From NCBI GenBank assembly GCA_045644725.1, contig JAZRHK010000150.1:1-13698 (forward strand): a DNA stretch of 13,698 nt. Direction: 5' to 3'. Shown here piece by piece: positions 6,864-13,698 of this stretch. This DNA comes from CAAGNP01 sp045644725. Lineage in GTDB: Bacteria; Bacteroidota; Bacteroidia; Bacteroidales; UBA932. The notes beneath the pieces were generated by a model. It was not told the origin of the DNA and did no database searches. It saw only the letters and a list, made by a program, of their open reading frames with translations. The stretch's first letter is position 1. Each line of letters opens with the position of its first letter. Both the position numbers and the translations under genes were made by a program.

Positions 6864-8240
6864 ATGGCAAACTTTTGGTCTGCACTGGAAAATGGAATAA
6901 CCGCAGTAAGTGATTTTATCTGCGGTTATCCTCTTTTTACACTCCTGGTAGGAGGTGGTTTGTTCTTTTTGTTCTACTCAGGCTTTGTCCCATTGAGATA
7001 TTATGGAAAAGCTATCAAATCCCTAAGGGCCAAGGATGATAAAGCTGATGGCCAGATCAGTTCATTTGAGGCACTTGCAAGTGCCATTGCTGCTACTGTA
7101 GGTATGGGTAATATCGCAGGTGTGGCTATTGCACTCTCTATCGGTGGTCCCGGTGCCATTTTCTGGATGTGGGTAAGCTCCATCCTGGGTATGGCTACAA
7201 AATTCTTTGAAGGGACACTCTCTGTAATGTACAAAGGGAAGGATGATGCCGGCGAGGTGCAGGGTGGACCTATGTATATGATATTGTCTGGTCTTGGCCC
7301 AAAATGGAAACCAATGGCGGGTTTCTTTTCTATTTTCGGTCTGATAGGTACACTATGTATCATGCAGTCAAACCAGTTTACAGAGGCTATTACCACCATC
7401 TTCTTTACACCTGAGCAGAATACAGTAACCCTAAGGTTTATCATTGGCGTAATTATTTGTGTGATTGTAGCTTGTGTGATTCTGGGCGGTATCAAGAGGA
7501 TATCAAAAGTGGCAACAAAAGTGGTCCCAGCCATGGTTGCCATGTATTTCCTTCTGGTCCTCTATATAATAATTACACATTTGGAAGCTGTTCCTGGTGT
7601 GTTTGGAGCAATCTTTACAGAAGCATTTACAGTTAAAGCTGGTGTAGGTGGCGGTATAGGAGCTTTGGCATCTATCGCGCTCATCGGTATCAGACGTGCT
7701 GCCCTTGTCAATGAGGCAGGTGTTGGTACTGCTTCAATGATGCACGGTGCATCCAAGAACAATGAGCCTGTAAGAGAGGGGCTTGTGGCTATGATAGGCC
7801 CATCTATCGACTCAGGCCTTGTATGTACACTTACCGCTATCGCCATTCTGATCCAGAGAGATGTGCTGGCATTGGGTAATGGTATAAGCGGTTCGATTGC
7901 AGGCCTTAGTGTGGCACTTCAGGCATTTGATGCTTCTATCCCTGGTGTGGGCAAGTACTTGCTCCTGGCTATGCTCTTCTTCTTCGCATTCTCAACCATG
8001 TTCTCATATTCGTACTATGGCCAGAAGTGTACAGGGTTCCTTTTCGGTGCAAAATATTCAAAATATTACAATATCTTCTTCCTAGTTATGCTTGTGGTAG
8101 CGGCTATGATTCCATTGAAGGCTGCAGTCGGTCTTATCGACATTGCGTATGCATTGATGGCATTCCCTACTATGATAACATTGTTTATCCTCTCACCTAA
8201 AGTTAAGGCTGAGATGAAGAAGTATTTCGCTAAAAAATAA
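6864..8240 (+). CDS. alsT: Sodium:alanine/glycine symporter (AGCS family, AlsT-like)
   Basis: The 458-residue inner-membrane protein is expected to import alanine or glycine with sodium, as AGCS-family members do. It is strongly hydrophobic with about ten or eleven transmembrane segments. Family signatures are visible: 'TVGMGNIAGVAIALSIGGPG' near residues 78-97, followed by 'AIFWMWVSSILGM', and 'NEAGVGTASMMHGA' at 283-296 followed by 'PVREGLVAMIGPSIDSG'. The length is normal. The start lies 8 nt after the dcp stop and the stop is 4 nt before argS, so it is an internal operon gene. There is no SD sequence. Dipeptides released by Dcp would supply free amino acids for uptake, a plausible but unproven link. 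The exact substrate cannot be read from the sequence; the symbol names the family. Confidence 0.92.
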   Translation: MANFWSALENGITAVSDFICGYPLFTLLVGGGLFFLFYSGFVPLRYYGKAIKSLRAKDDKADGQISSFEALASAIAATVGMGNIAGVAIALSIGGPGAIFWMWVSSILGMATKFFEGTLSVMYKGKDDAGEVQGGPMYMILSGLGPKWKPMAGFFSIFGLIGTLCIMQSNQFTEAITTIFFTPEQNTVTLRFIIGVIICVIVACVILGGIKRISKVATKVVPAMVAMYFLLVLYIIITHLEAVPGVFGAIFTEAFTVKAGVGGGIGALASIALIGIRRAALVNEAGVGTASMMHGASKNNEPVREGLVAMIGPSIDSGLVCTLTAIAILIQRDVLALGNGISGSIAGLSVALQAFDASIPGVGKYLLLAMLFFFAFSTMFSYSYYGQKCTGFLFGAKYSKYYNIFFLVMLVVAAMIPLKAAVGLIDIAYALMAFPTMITLFILSPKVKAEMKKYFAKK

Positions 8241-8244
8241 ATAG

Positions 8245-10008
8245 ATGAATCAGGAAATTTTTATATCAGAAAGAGTAAAGGAGGCGGTAAAATCTCTATA
8301 TGGAGCCTCTGCAGAGGGTATGCCTATTCAGATGCAGGCAACCAGAAAAGAGTTTGAAGGTGATGTGACAGCAGTAATGTTCCCATTGCTCAAGGTGAGC
8401 AAGAAATCACCTGAAGCTACAGGAGAAGAGGTGGGTGCCTGGCTAAAGGAGAATACCCCTGAAATAGAGTCATACAATGTGGTAAAGGGTTTCCTGAACA
8501 TTAAAATATCCCAGGCATTCTGGAATAGTGTATTTGCCAATATTGCCTCTACCGAGGATTTTGGCCAGGGTGCACCTACCGGAAAGACCATCATGGTGGA
8601 GTATTCAAGTCCAAATACCAACAAGCCGCTCCACTTGGGACATATCAGAAACAATCTTCTGGGTTCATCTGTATCCAAACTCCTGGCTGCAAACGGTCAC
8701 AATGTTATCAAGGTTAACCTTGTAAATGACCGTGGTATCCACATCTGCAAGTCTATGCTTGCGTGGCTCAAAAGGGGCAATGGTGAGACACCTGCCACTT
8801 CGGGCAAAAAGGGAGACCACCTGGTTGGTGACTACTATGTCCTTTTCAATAATATGTTGAAAGAGGAGTGTGAGAAGCTAGGCTGTGAAGATAAGGATGC
8901 CCCAATAATGAAAGAGGCGCAGGAGATGCTCTTCAAATGGGAGAGTGGTGACCAGGAGGTAGTGGAGCTTTGGAAAAAGATGAATGGCTGGGTGTATGAG
9001 GGCTTTGACGAGACATATAAGAGACTTGGTATAGAGTTCGACAAAATCTATTATGAGTCCCAAACTTATCTTTTCGGTAAAGCACTGGTGCAGAAAGGAC
9101 TCGAGGCTGGTGTATTTGAGAAGATGGAGGATGGTTCTGTGTGGTGTGACCTGACAGCTGACGGTCTTGACAGAAAACTTCTTCTCCGTTCTGACGGCAC
9201 ATCTGTGTATATGACCCAGGATTTGGGTACAGCAGAGCAGAGATACTCAGAATTCAAACTTGATGAGATTATCTATGTAGTGGGTAATGAGCAGAATTAT
9301 CACTTCCAGGTGTTGAAACTTATCCTCAAGAAACTAGGCTTTGACTGGTCTGATGCCATCTATCACCTGTCATACGGTATGGTGGAGCTCCCTGAGGGTA
9401 AAATGAAATCACGTGAAGGTACAGTAGTGGATGCTGATGATCTTCTTGACAAGATGTACAACACTGCCAAAGAGACCTCTCTCGAACTTGGCAAGATGGA
9501 CGGAATGACTCAGGAAGAGCAGCATAAACTTTTCGAAATGCTCAGTCTGGGTGCATTGAAATACTTCATTATCAAAGTGGATCCTCGCAAGACAATGCTT
9601 TTTGACCCACGTGAGTCCATCGATTTCAACGGAAATACAGGTCCATTTATCCAGTATACCCACGCCCGTATCAAATCTATTCTCAGAAAAGCACAGGTGG
9701 CAGAATTGGCTGTAAACGGATTGGACGATCCATCAAAACTGCTTGATAAAGAGGTCAGCATTATCAAGATGCTCAATCTCTTCCCTGAGAAGATTAAAGA
9801 GGGTGGTGCAGCCCACTCTCCTGCAGTTGTTGCAAACTACGCATATGATTTGGCCAAGGAGTTCAATCAGTACTACCACGACGTATCTATCATGAGGGAA
9901 GAGGATGAGAAGGTGAGACTTTTCAGACTTGCCCTTATCGATGTGATAGCCAAAGTGCTTACTAAAGCAATGGGTATTTTGGGGATTGAACTTCCTGAAA
10001 GAATGTAA
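8245..10008 (+). CDS. argS: Arginyl-tRNA synthetase (class I)
   Basis: The 587-residue cytoplasmic enzyme charges tRNA-Arg with arginine using ATP, and is essential. The N-terminal additional domain that contacts the tRNA D-loop covers about 1-110. The class I HIGH motif appears as H130-L131-G132-H133 within 'SSPNTNKPLHLGHIRNN'. The second ATP-binding motif is K386-M387-K388-S389-R390 in 'LPEGKMKSREGT', a common ArgS variant of KMSKS. The catalytic core also shows 'YVVGNEQNYHFQVLK'. The DALR anticodon-binding domain follows 'GPFIQYTHARIKSILRKA' and ends with 'GILGIELPERM', a normal ArgS C-terminus. The start is 4 nt after the symporter stop and ygiQ follows after 6 nt, so it is embedded in the run from rpoD. 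Confidence 0.97.
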   Translation: MNQEIFISERVKEAVKSLYGASAEGMPIQMQATRKEFEGDVTAVMFPLLKVSKKSPEATGEEVGAWLKENTPEIESYNVVKGFLNIKISQAFWNSVFANIASTEDFGQGAPTGKTIMVEYSSPNTNKPLHLGHIRNNLLGSSVSKLLAANGHNVIKVNLVNDRGIHICKSMLAWLKRGNGETPATSGKKGDHLVGDYYVLFNNMLKEECEKLGCEDKDAPIMKEAQEMLFKWESGDQEVVELWKKMNGWVYEGFDETYKRLGIEFDKIYYESQTYLFGKALVQKGLEAGVFEKMEDGSVWCDLTADGLDRKLLLRSDGTSVYMTQDLGTAEQRYSEFKLDEIIYVVGNEQNYHFQVLKLILKKLGFDWSDAIYHLSYGMVELPEGKMKSREGTVVDADDLLDKMYNTAKETSLELGKMDGMTQEEQHKLFEMLSLGALKYFIIKVDPRKTMLFDPRESIDFNGNTGPFIQYTHARIKSILRKAQVAELAVNGLDDPSKLLDKEVSIIKMLNLFPEKIKEGGAAHSPAVVANYAYDLAKEFNQYYHDVSIMREEDEKVRLFRLALIDVIAKVLTKAMGILGIELPERM

Positions 10009-10014
10009 TTTGCC

Positions 10015-11736
10015 GTGTCACCTTTCCTGCCTACCACCAAGAAAGAGGTCGAAGCCCTCGGTTGGGACTATATCGATGTGATATTGTTCTCCGGGGATGC
10101 TTATGTAGACCACCCCTCTTTTGGTACTGCTGTGATAGGGCGGATACTCGAATCTCACGGATATAGGGTGGCCATTGTTCCGCAGCCAAACTGGAGGGAT
10201 GACCTGAGGGATTTCAAAAAACTTGGAAGACCCCGTCTTTTCTTCGGAGTGAACTCAGGTGCAATGGACTCGATGGTAAACCACTATACTGCCAATAAGA
10301 GACTCAGATCCGATGATGCATACACCCCTGATGGCAAAGCCTCATTTAGACCCGATTATGCAGTAAAGGTATATTCGAATATCCTAAAAGAGCTGTACCC
10401 TGATGTCCCGGTGGTCATAGGGGGGATTGAAGCATCCTTAAGGAGGGTTACACACTATGATTATTGGCAGGACAAACTTCTCCCATCCATACTTGTCGAT
10501 TCAAAAGCAGATTATCTGATATACGGAATGGGGGAGAGGCCTGTTGTGGAGATGGCCAGAGCATTTGATGAGGGTGGAAGTGAATATCATATCAGGCAGA
10601 TACCCCAGATAGGGTATGTAGTCCCCAAAGGGACAAACAAGAGTAGTGATGATACTATTCTCCTCAAATCGTATGAAGCTGCAGTCAAGTCCAAACTGAC
10701 GTTTGTAGAGAATTTCAATATAATAGAGACAGAGGCCAACAAGCTGCACCAGAAAAGACTGGTGGAGCCTTGTGGAGATATGGAGGTGGTAATAAATCCT
10801 CCGTACCCTCCGGCTACTGAGGAGGAGATGGATTCTTTCTTTGACCTCCCATTTACCAAACTTCCGCATCCAAGATATAAGGGGAAGAGGATCCCTGCCT
10901 ATGATATGATCAAATTCTCCATCAATATCCATCACGGATGTTTTGGAGGTTGCAGTTTCTGTACAATCGCCGCCCATCAGGGCAGATTTATACAAAGTAG
11001 GTCGGTTAACAATATTGTTAACGAGATTAACAAACTTGTTTTACATCCTGAATTTAAGGGTGTAATATCAGATGTAGGAGCCCCGACAGCCAATATGTAC
11101 AAAATGAGGGGAAAGAACCCTGATTTGTGTGACAAGTGCAGCAGAAAGTCTTGTCTTTTCCCTAAAATGTGCCCAAATCTTAACCATTCGCATAAGGATG
11201 TGCTGGCTTTGTACAATGAAATATCCAAGGTCAGGGGGGTGAAGAATTTCTATATCGGCAGCGGTATAAGATACGACCTGTTTCTCGGGGAGAACGGTTA
11301 TCTGGACGAGACATCAAAGCCATATCTCAAGGAGTTGGTCATAAAGCATACATCGGGCAGACTAAAAGTGGCACCCGAGCATACGGAGAGTCACGTTCTG
11401 CACTATATGTCAAAACCCCCTTTCAGACTCTTCTCTATTCTCAGACGGGAGTTTGACAGGATTATATCCAGAAATGGTCTGAAATATCAGCTGGTACCAT
11501 ATTTTATCTCGTCACATCCGGGGTGTAAGGATGAGGATATGATAAAATTGTCAAGGCATCCTGACCTCAAGGGGATATATATGGAGCAGGTTCAGGACTT
11601 TACCCCCACACCTATGACTGCATCATCAGCTATGTTTTATTCAGGTATGGATTTGAAAACGCTCAAACCTATTTTTGTGGAAAAAAATCAGGAGAATAAA
11701 AAGAGACAAAAATCTTATTTTTTTTCTCGGAGATAA
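10015..11736 (+). CDS. ygiQ: YgiQ-family radical SAM protein
   Basis: The 573-residue protein belongs to the YgiQ family of radical-SAM enzymes, whose reaction is not established as far as I know. It starts at GTG (10015), 6 nt after argS; the N-terminus 'PFLPTTKKEVEALGWDYIDV' is the family start, so the GTG is well supported. An N-terminal Rossmann-like, B12-binding-like region contains 'SGDAYVDHPSFG' and 'VVIGGIEASLRR'. The [4Fe-4S] motif CxxxCxxC is C309, C313, C316 in 'HHGCFGGCSFC'. A second cysteine group, C372, C375, C380 and C386, follows 'GAPTANMYKM' and may bind metal. The protein ends soon after 'FYSGMDLKTLKPIFV' with a basic tail, where the 739-residue E. coli protein continues into its C-terminal domain (DUF3362). 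So this is a short form, with no frameshift evident. The translation-gene neighbour hints at an RNA or ribosome role, but that is inference. Confidence 0.94.
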   Translation: MSPFLPTTKKEVEALGWDYIDVILFSGDAYVDHPSFGTAVIGRILESHGYRVAIVPQPNWRDDLRDFKKLGRPRLFFGVNSGAMDSMVNHYTANKRLRSDDAYTPDGKASFRPDYAVKVYSNILKELYPDVPVVIGGIEASLRRVTHYDYWQDKLLPSILVDSKADYLIYGMGERPVVEMARAFDEGGSEYHIRQIPQIGYVVPKGTNKSSDDTILLKSYEAAVKSKLTFVENFNIIETEANKLHQKRLVEPCGDMEVVINPPYPPATEEEMDSFFDLPFTKLPHPRYKGKRIPAYDMIKFSINIHHGCFGGCSFCTIAAHQGRFIQSRSVNNIVNEINKLVLHPEFKGVISDVGAPTANMYKMRGKNPDLCDKCSRKSCLFPKMCPNLNHSHKDVLALYNEISKVRGVKNFYIGSGIRYDLFLGENGYLDETSKPYLKELVIKHTSGRLKVAPEHTESHVLHYMSKPPFRLFSILRREFDRIISRNGLKYQLVPYFISSHPGCKDEDMIKLSRHPDLKGIYMEQVQDFTPTPMTASSAMFYSGMDLKTLKPIFVEKNQENKKRQKSYFFSRR

Positions 11737-11748
11737 GATAAAAAGCAT
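11731..11748 (+). repeat. 18-bp direct repeat, copy 1
   Basis: AGATAAGATAAAAAGCAT covers the last codon and stop of ygiQ plus the first 12 bases of the spacer. An identical copy lies at 12903-12920 inside the ClC gene. The left part (ATAAGAT, 11733-11739) also pairs with ATCTTAT at 11712-11718, a weak 7-bp AT hairpin over the ygiQ stop codon. Confidence 0.5.
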
Positions 11749-11756
11749 TATTATTG
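11749..11756 (+). promoter_or_regulatory. Weak -7-like element before the small acidic protein gene
   Basis: TATTATTG differs from TAnnTTTG at one base and is followed by GCA, about 27 nt before the ATG at 11784. No TTG is found at the -33 distance. A separate promoter here would explain the 47-nt gap after ygiQ, which is longer than the other gaps in the run, but readthrough is equally possible. Confidence 0.25.
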
Positions 11757-11783
11757 CACCGAAAATAACATCTGAATTTAAAC

Positions 11784-12149
11784 ATGAGTAGAATAGCAGG
11801 AAAATCAGCATCTTCAATCAAGAGAGCAGTGGTAAGTTATGAGAATATGTCTGCAGAACTGCAGTCAGCATTCAAAGAGAAGTATCCCAAAGGATATGCC
11901 GATTACATGGGAGATATTTTCAAGGTGGACAAACCTGACGGTTCGTCTTTCTATGCTGTATCTGTAGAGATGCCTGGTGCAATTTATCTTGTGAAGATAT
12001 CAGTGAGGGTCGATGATTATGAGGATGTTGAGAAAGATTTATTCAATGATGATCTAGGGGATGACGATGCAGCAGGTGATGGCACATTCCCTGAAGACGG
12101 CACAGATTCATCTGCTTTTGGCGACGATGATGACTCTAAAGAGGACTAA
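11784..12149 (+). CDS. Small protein with acidic C-terminal tail, function unknown
   Basis: The 121-residue protein has no signal peptide and no membrane segment. Residues 1-75 look like a compact folded domain: a basic start ('MSRIAGKSASSIKRAVVSYE'), an amphipathic stretch 'LQSAFKEKYPKGYADYMGDI', and a beta-like part with 'KVDKPDGSSFYAVSVEMPG' and 'IYLVKISVRV'. From about residue 77 it becomes a highly acidic low-complexity tail with runs DDD and DDDD, ending SKED. I recall similar proteins in Bacteroidales labelled hypothetical, sometimes 'DNA primase' without good reason; I see no primase motif. Its last codons overlap the start of the ClC gene by 20-23 nt in another frame, which suggests translational coupling and perhaps a functional link. 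The tail could bind cations or basic proteins, but that is speculation. Confidence 0.85.
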   Translation: MSRIAGKSASSIKRAVVSYENMSAELQSAFKEKYPKGYADYMGDIFKVDKPDGSSFYAVSVEMPGAIYLVKISVRVDDYEDVEKDLFNDDLGDDDAAGDGTFPEDGTDSSAFGDDDDSKED

Positions 12150-13698
12150 TATAATCCCTTCAGTTTCAAGATTGCTGCATAAGCTCCCGGAAGCGCAGTT
12201 CCTTTTGATTTTAGCTTTCATCGTTGGGCTTGTTAGCGGCCTGGCAGCAGTTGCTCTCAAATGGTTAATAGAATTGGTAGGAGACTTTCTGATCGGTTGG
12301 TTTGATACCGCCACAGACAGTTTCCTATATTTGTTGTACCCCGGTCTGGGTATGCTCATAGCCATGCTTCTGGTGAAGTTTCTGGTTAAGGACAATATAG
12401 GACACGGTGTAACAAAGGTTCTGCTGGCAGTATCAAAGAACAATTCGAAAATTAAACCTCACAATACGTGGTCTTCACTCCTTACCAGTTCCATTACCAT
12501 CGGATTTGGTGGTTCTGTGGGAGCCGAGGCCCCTATAGTCTATACAGGTGCGGCTATTGGTTCAAACATAGCCAGAGTGCTGGGCCTCTCTTACAAGCAT
12601 ATGACCATACTTCTGGGGTGTGGTGCAGCGGGGGCAGTAGCGGGAATCTTCAAGGCCCCTATGGCGGGTATCCTCTTTACATTGGAGATCCTTCTGTTCA
12701 ACATCTCAATGACATCAATTCTCCCTCTTCTGATGTCAACTGTGACCGCTACAGCAGTTTCGTACCTCTTTTTGGGTAGGGATGTGGCCTTTTTGAGTAC
12801 CATAGACCCGTTTGTGATGATAAACATCCCATATTATCTGATATTGGGCGTTTTCTGCGGTTTTGTCTCACTCTATTTCACAAGAACTACATTGACTTTG
12901 GAAGATAAGATAAAAAGCATAGCAAACCCTTATAAAAGGTGGGCTTTCAGTGCTTTGATGCTTGGTCTTCTTATCTACATATTCCCTCCATTGTTTGGTG
13001 AGGGTTATCACGCACTGGAATCACTCCTTACCGGCAATCCTGTGCAGGGGTTGGATACTTCATTGTTTGCATCGCTGCTCAATTATAAGTGGTTTGTCCC
13101 GGTTTTCTTCCTTTTTGTGTTGATTTTCAAAGTGTTTGCCATGTCGTTTACAAATGCCGGCGGAGGTGTGGGTGGTACATTCGGTCCTACTCTGATCGTG
13201 GGTGGTATTGCCGGATTTGTCCTTGCCAGGGTGATCAATCTCACTGGAATACATGTCTTGCCAGAGAACAATTTTGTCCTGGTAGGTATGGCAGGTCTCA
13301 TGGCTGGTGTGATGCAGGCCCCTATGACTGCGATCTTCCTTATTGCAGAGATTACCGGCGGTTATGAACTTCTGATGCCTTTGAGTATAACAGCGGCCAT
13401 ATCTTTTGCCACTATACGTGTATTCGAACCATATTCTATCTATACCAAGCGTATTGCCAAAAGTGGTGAACTTCTCACACACGACAGTGACCAGGCAGTA
13501 CTGACACTTCTCAGGACATCGGATCTGATAGAGTCAGACTTCTGTCCTGTCCATATGGAGGACAGCTTGGGTAATCTGGTGAATGTAGTGGCCAAGTCCA
13601 GGAGAAACATCTTCCCTGTAGTCGATTCAGACAATCAATTCCAGGGGTTCATCTCTCTCGATGATATCAGCATGGTGATGTTTGACCGTGACAAGCAG
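12130..13698 (+). CDS. ClC-family chloride channel or Cl-/H+ antiporter with CBS region, 3' end outside window
   Basis: An open frame of 523 codons runs to the window edge. It starts at tandem ATGs (12127 and 12130) inside the end of the preceding gene; the next in-frame ATG is over 200 nt later, so this overlapping start is likely. The protein is an inner-membrane ClC transporter. Signatures by comparison with E. coli ClcA: 'GHGVT' at 91-95 replaces GSGIP; 'GAEAP' near 131-135 replaces GREGP and keeps the gating glutamate (E133); 'GGTFGP' matches the GGxFxP region; Y435 in 'EPYSIYT' matches the anion-binding Tyr445. In 'AGILFTLEIL', I187 stands where ClcA has the proton-path Glu203. After the membrane domain, the segment beginning 'LIESDFCPVHMEDSLGNLV' looks like the start of a CBS domain, cut by the edge. 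Whether it is a channel, a Cl-/H+ exchanger or specific for another anion cannot be decided. Confidence 0.9.
   Translation, partial: MTLKRTNIIPSVSRLLHKLPEAQFLLILAFIVGLVSGLAAVALKWLIELVGDFLIGWFDTATDSFLYLLYPGLGMLIAMLLVKFLVKDNIGHGVTKVLLAVSKNNSKIKPHNTWSSLLTSSITIGFGGSVGAEAPIVYTGAAIGSNIARVLGLSYKHMTILLGCGAAGAVAGIFKAPMAGILFTLEILLFNISMTSILPLLMSTVTATAVSYLFLGRDVAFLSTIDPFVMINIPYYLILGVFCGFVSLYFTRTTLTLEDKIKSIANPYKRWAFSALMLGLLIYIFPPLFGEGYHALESLLTGNPVQGLDTSLFASLLNYKWFVPVFFLFVLIFKVFAMSFTNAGGGVGGTFGPTLIVGGIAGFVLARVINLTGIHVLPENNFVLVGMAGLMAGVMQAPMTAIFLIAEITGGYELLMPLSITAAISFATIRVFEPYSIYTKRIAKSGELLTHDSDQAVLTLLRTSDLIESDFCPVHMEDSLGNLVNVVAKSRRNIFPVVDSDNQFQGFISLDDISMVMFDRDKQ
12903..12920 (+). repeat. 18-bp direct repeat, copy 2
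   Basis: The same 18 bases as 11731-11748, here coding for part of 'EDKIKSI' in a loop of the ClC protein. The two copies are about 1.17 kb apart in direct orientation. The A-rich composition makes chance or codon bias a real alternative. Confidence 0.5.

Noticed and set aside
7001..7543. Minus-strand open frame of 180 codons inside the symporter gene
   Set aside because: It is antisense to conserved AGCS transmembrane segments, and its repetitive Ile/Pro/Thr composition mirrors the sense membrane codons.
10501..10995. Minus-strand open frame of 164 codons inside ygiQ
   Set aside because: It overlaps conserved YgiQ sequence up to the radical-SAM cysteines, with no family resemblance of its own.
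13060..13482. Minus-strand open frame of 140 codons inside the ClC gene
   Set aside because: It is antisense to the conserved GGTFGP region of the ClC protein and is His/Cys/Thr-rich without a known pattern; a shadow.
1..13698. Mobile elements, CRISPR, tRNA or rRNA, defence genes
   Set aside because: No transposase, integrase, regularly spaced repeats, cloverleaf or rRNA-like sequence was seen, and the genes are housekeeping families with uniform composition.

Overview
The window looks like a housekeeping stretch of a Bacteroidota chromosome, most likely order Bacteroidales. The evidence is a 286-residue primary sigma factor of the short Bacteroidetes type, a TAnnTTTG promoter element in front of it, AT-rich start regions almost without Shine-Dalgarno sequences, and a Do-type protease directly upstream of rpoD, an arrangement I remember from Bacteroides. 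GC content looks low to moderate. I see no rRNA, tRNA, CRISPR array, transposase, integrase or phage gene.

Layout. Positions 1-2246 are read leftward: dnaN (sliding clamp), then a DEDDh 3'-5' exonuclease with an ExoX-type C-terminal domain, then a partial gene for a fumarylacetoacetate-hydrolase-like protein. These are closely spaced (15 nt, then a TAATG overlap) and look like one operon. A 103-bp divergent region (2247-2349) separates them from rightward genes. These are a DegP/HtrA envelope protease (2350-3789), rpoD (3881-4741), a lipoprotein M3 peptidyl-dipeptidase (4762-6855), an AlsT/AgcS sodium:alanine/glycine symporter (6864-8240), argS (8245-10008) and the radical-SAM gene ygiQ (10015-11736). 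Gaps from rpoD to ygiQ are 20, 8, 4 and 6 nt, so the whole run may be one transcript. After 47 nt comes a 121-residue acidic-tailed protein (11784-12149). Its end overlaps the start of a ClC chloride channel/transporter gene that runs off the right edge inside its CBS region.

How the genes work together. The left operon concerns DNA replication or repair. DegP handles envelope protein quality. The run after rpoD joins the housekeeping sigma factor to dipeptide release, amino-acid uptake and tRNA charging, all growth-linked tasks. The small acidic protein and the ClC protein form a separate two-gene unit.

I found no clear undescribed multi-gene system. The most interesting items are the FAH-fold protein lacking its metal ligands, the small protein coupled to a ClC gene with altered signature residues, and two inverted repeats sitting on promoter regions. 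No stretch over 300 bases lacks a gene.
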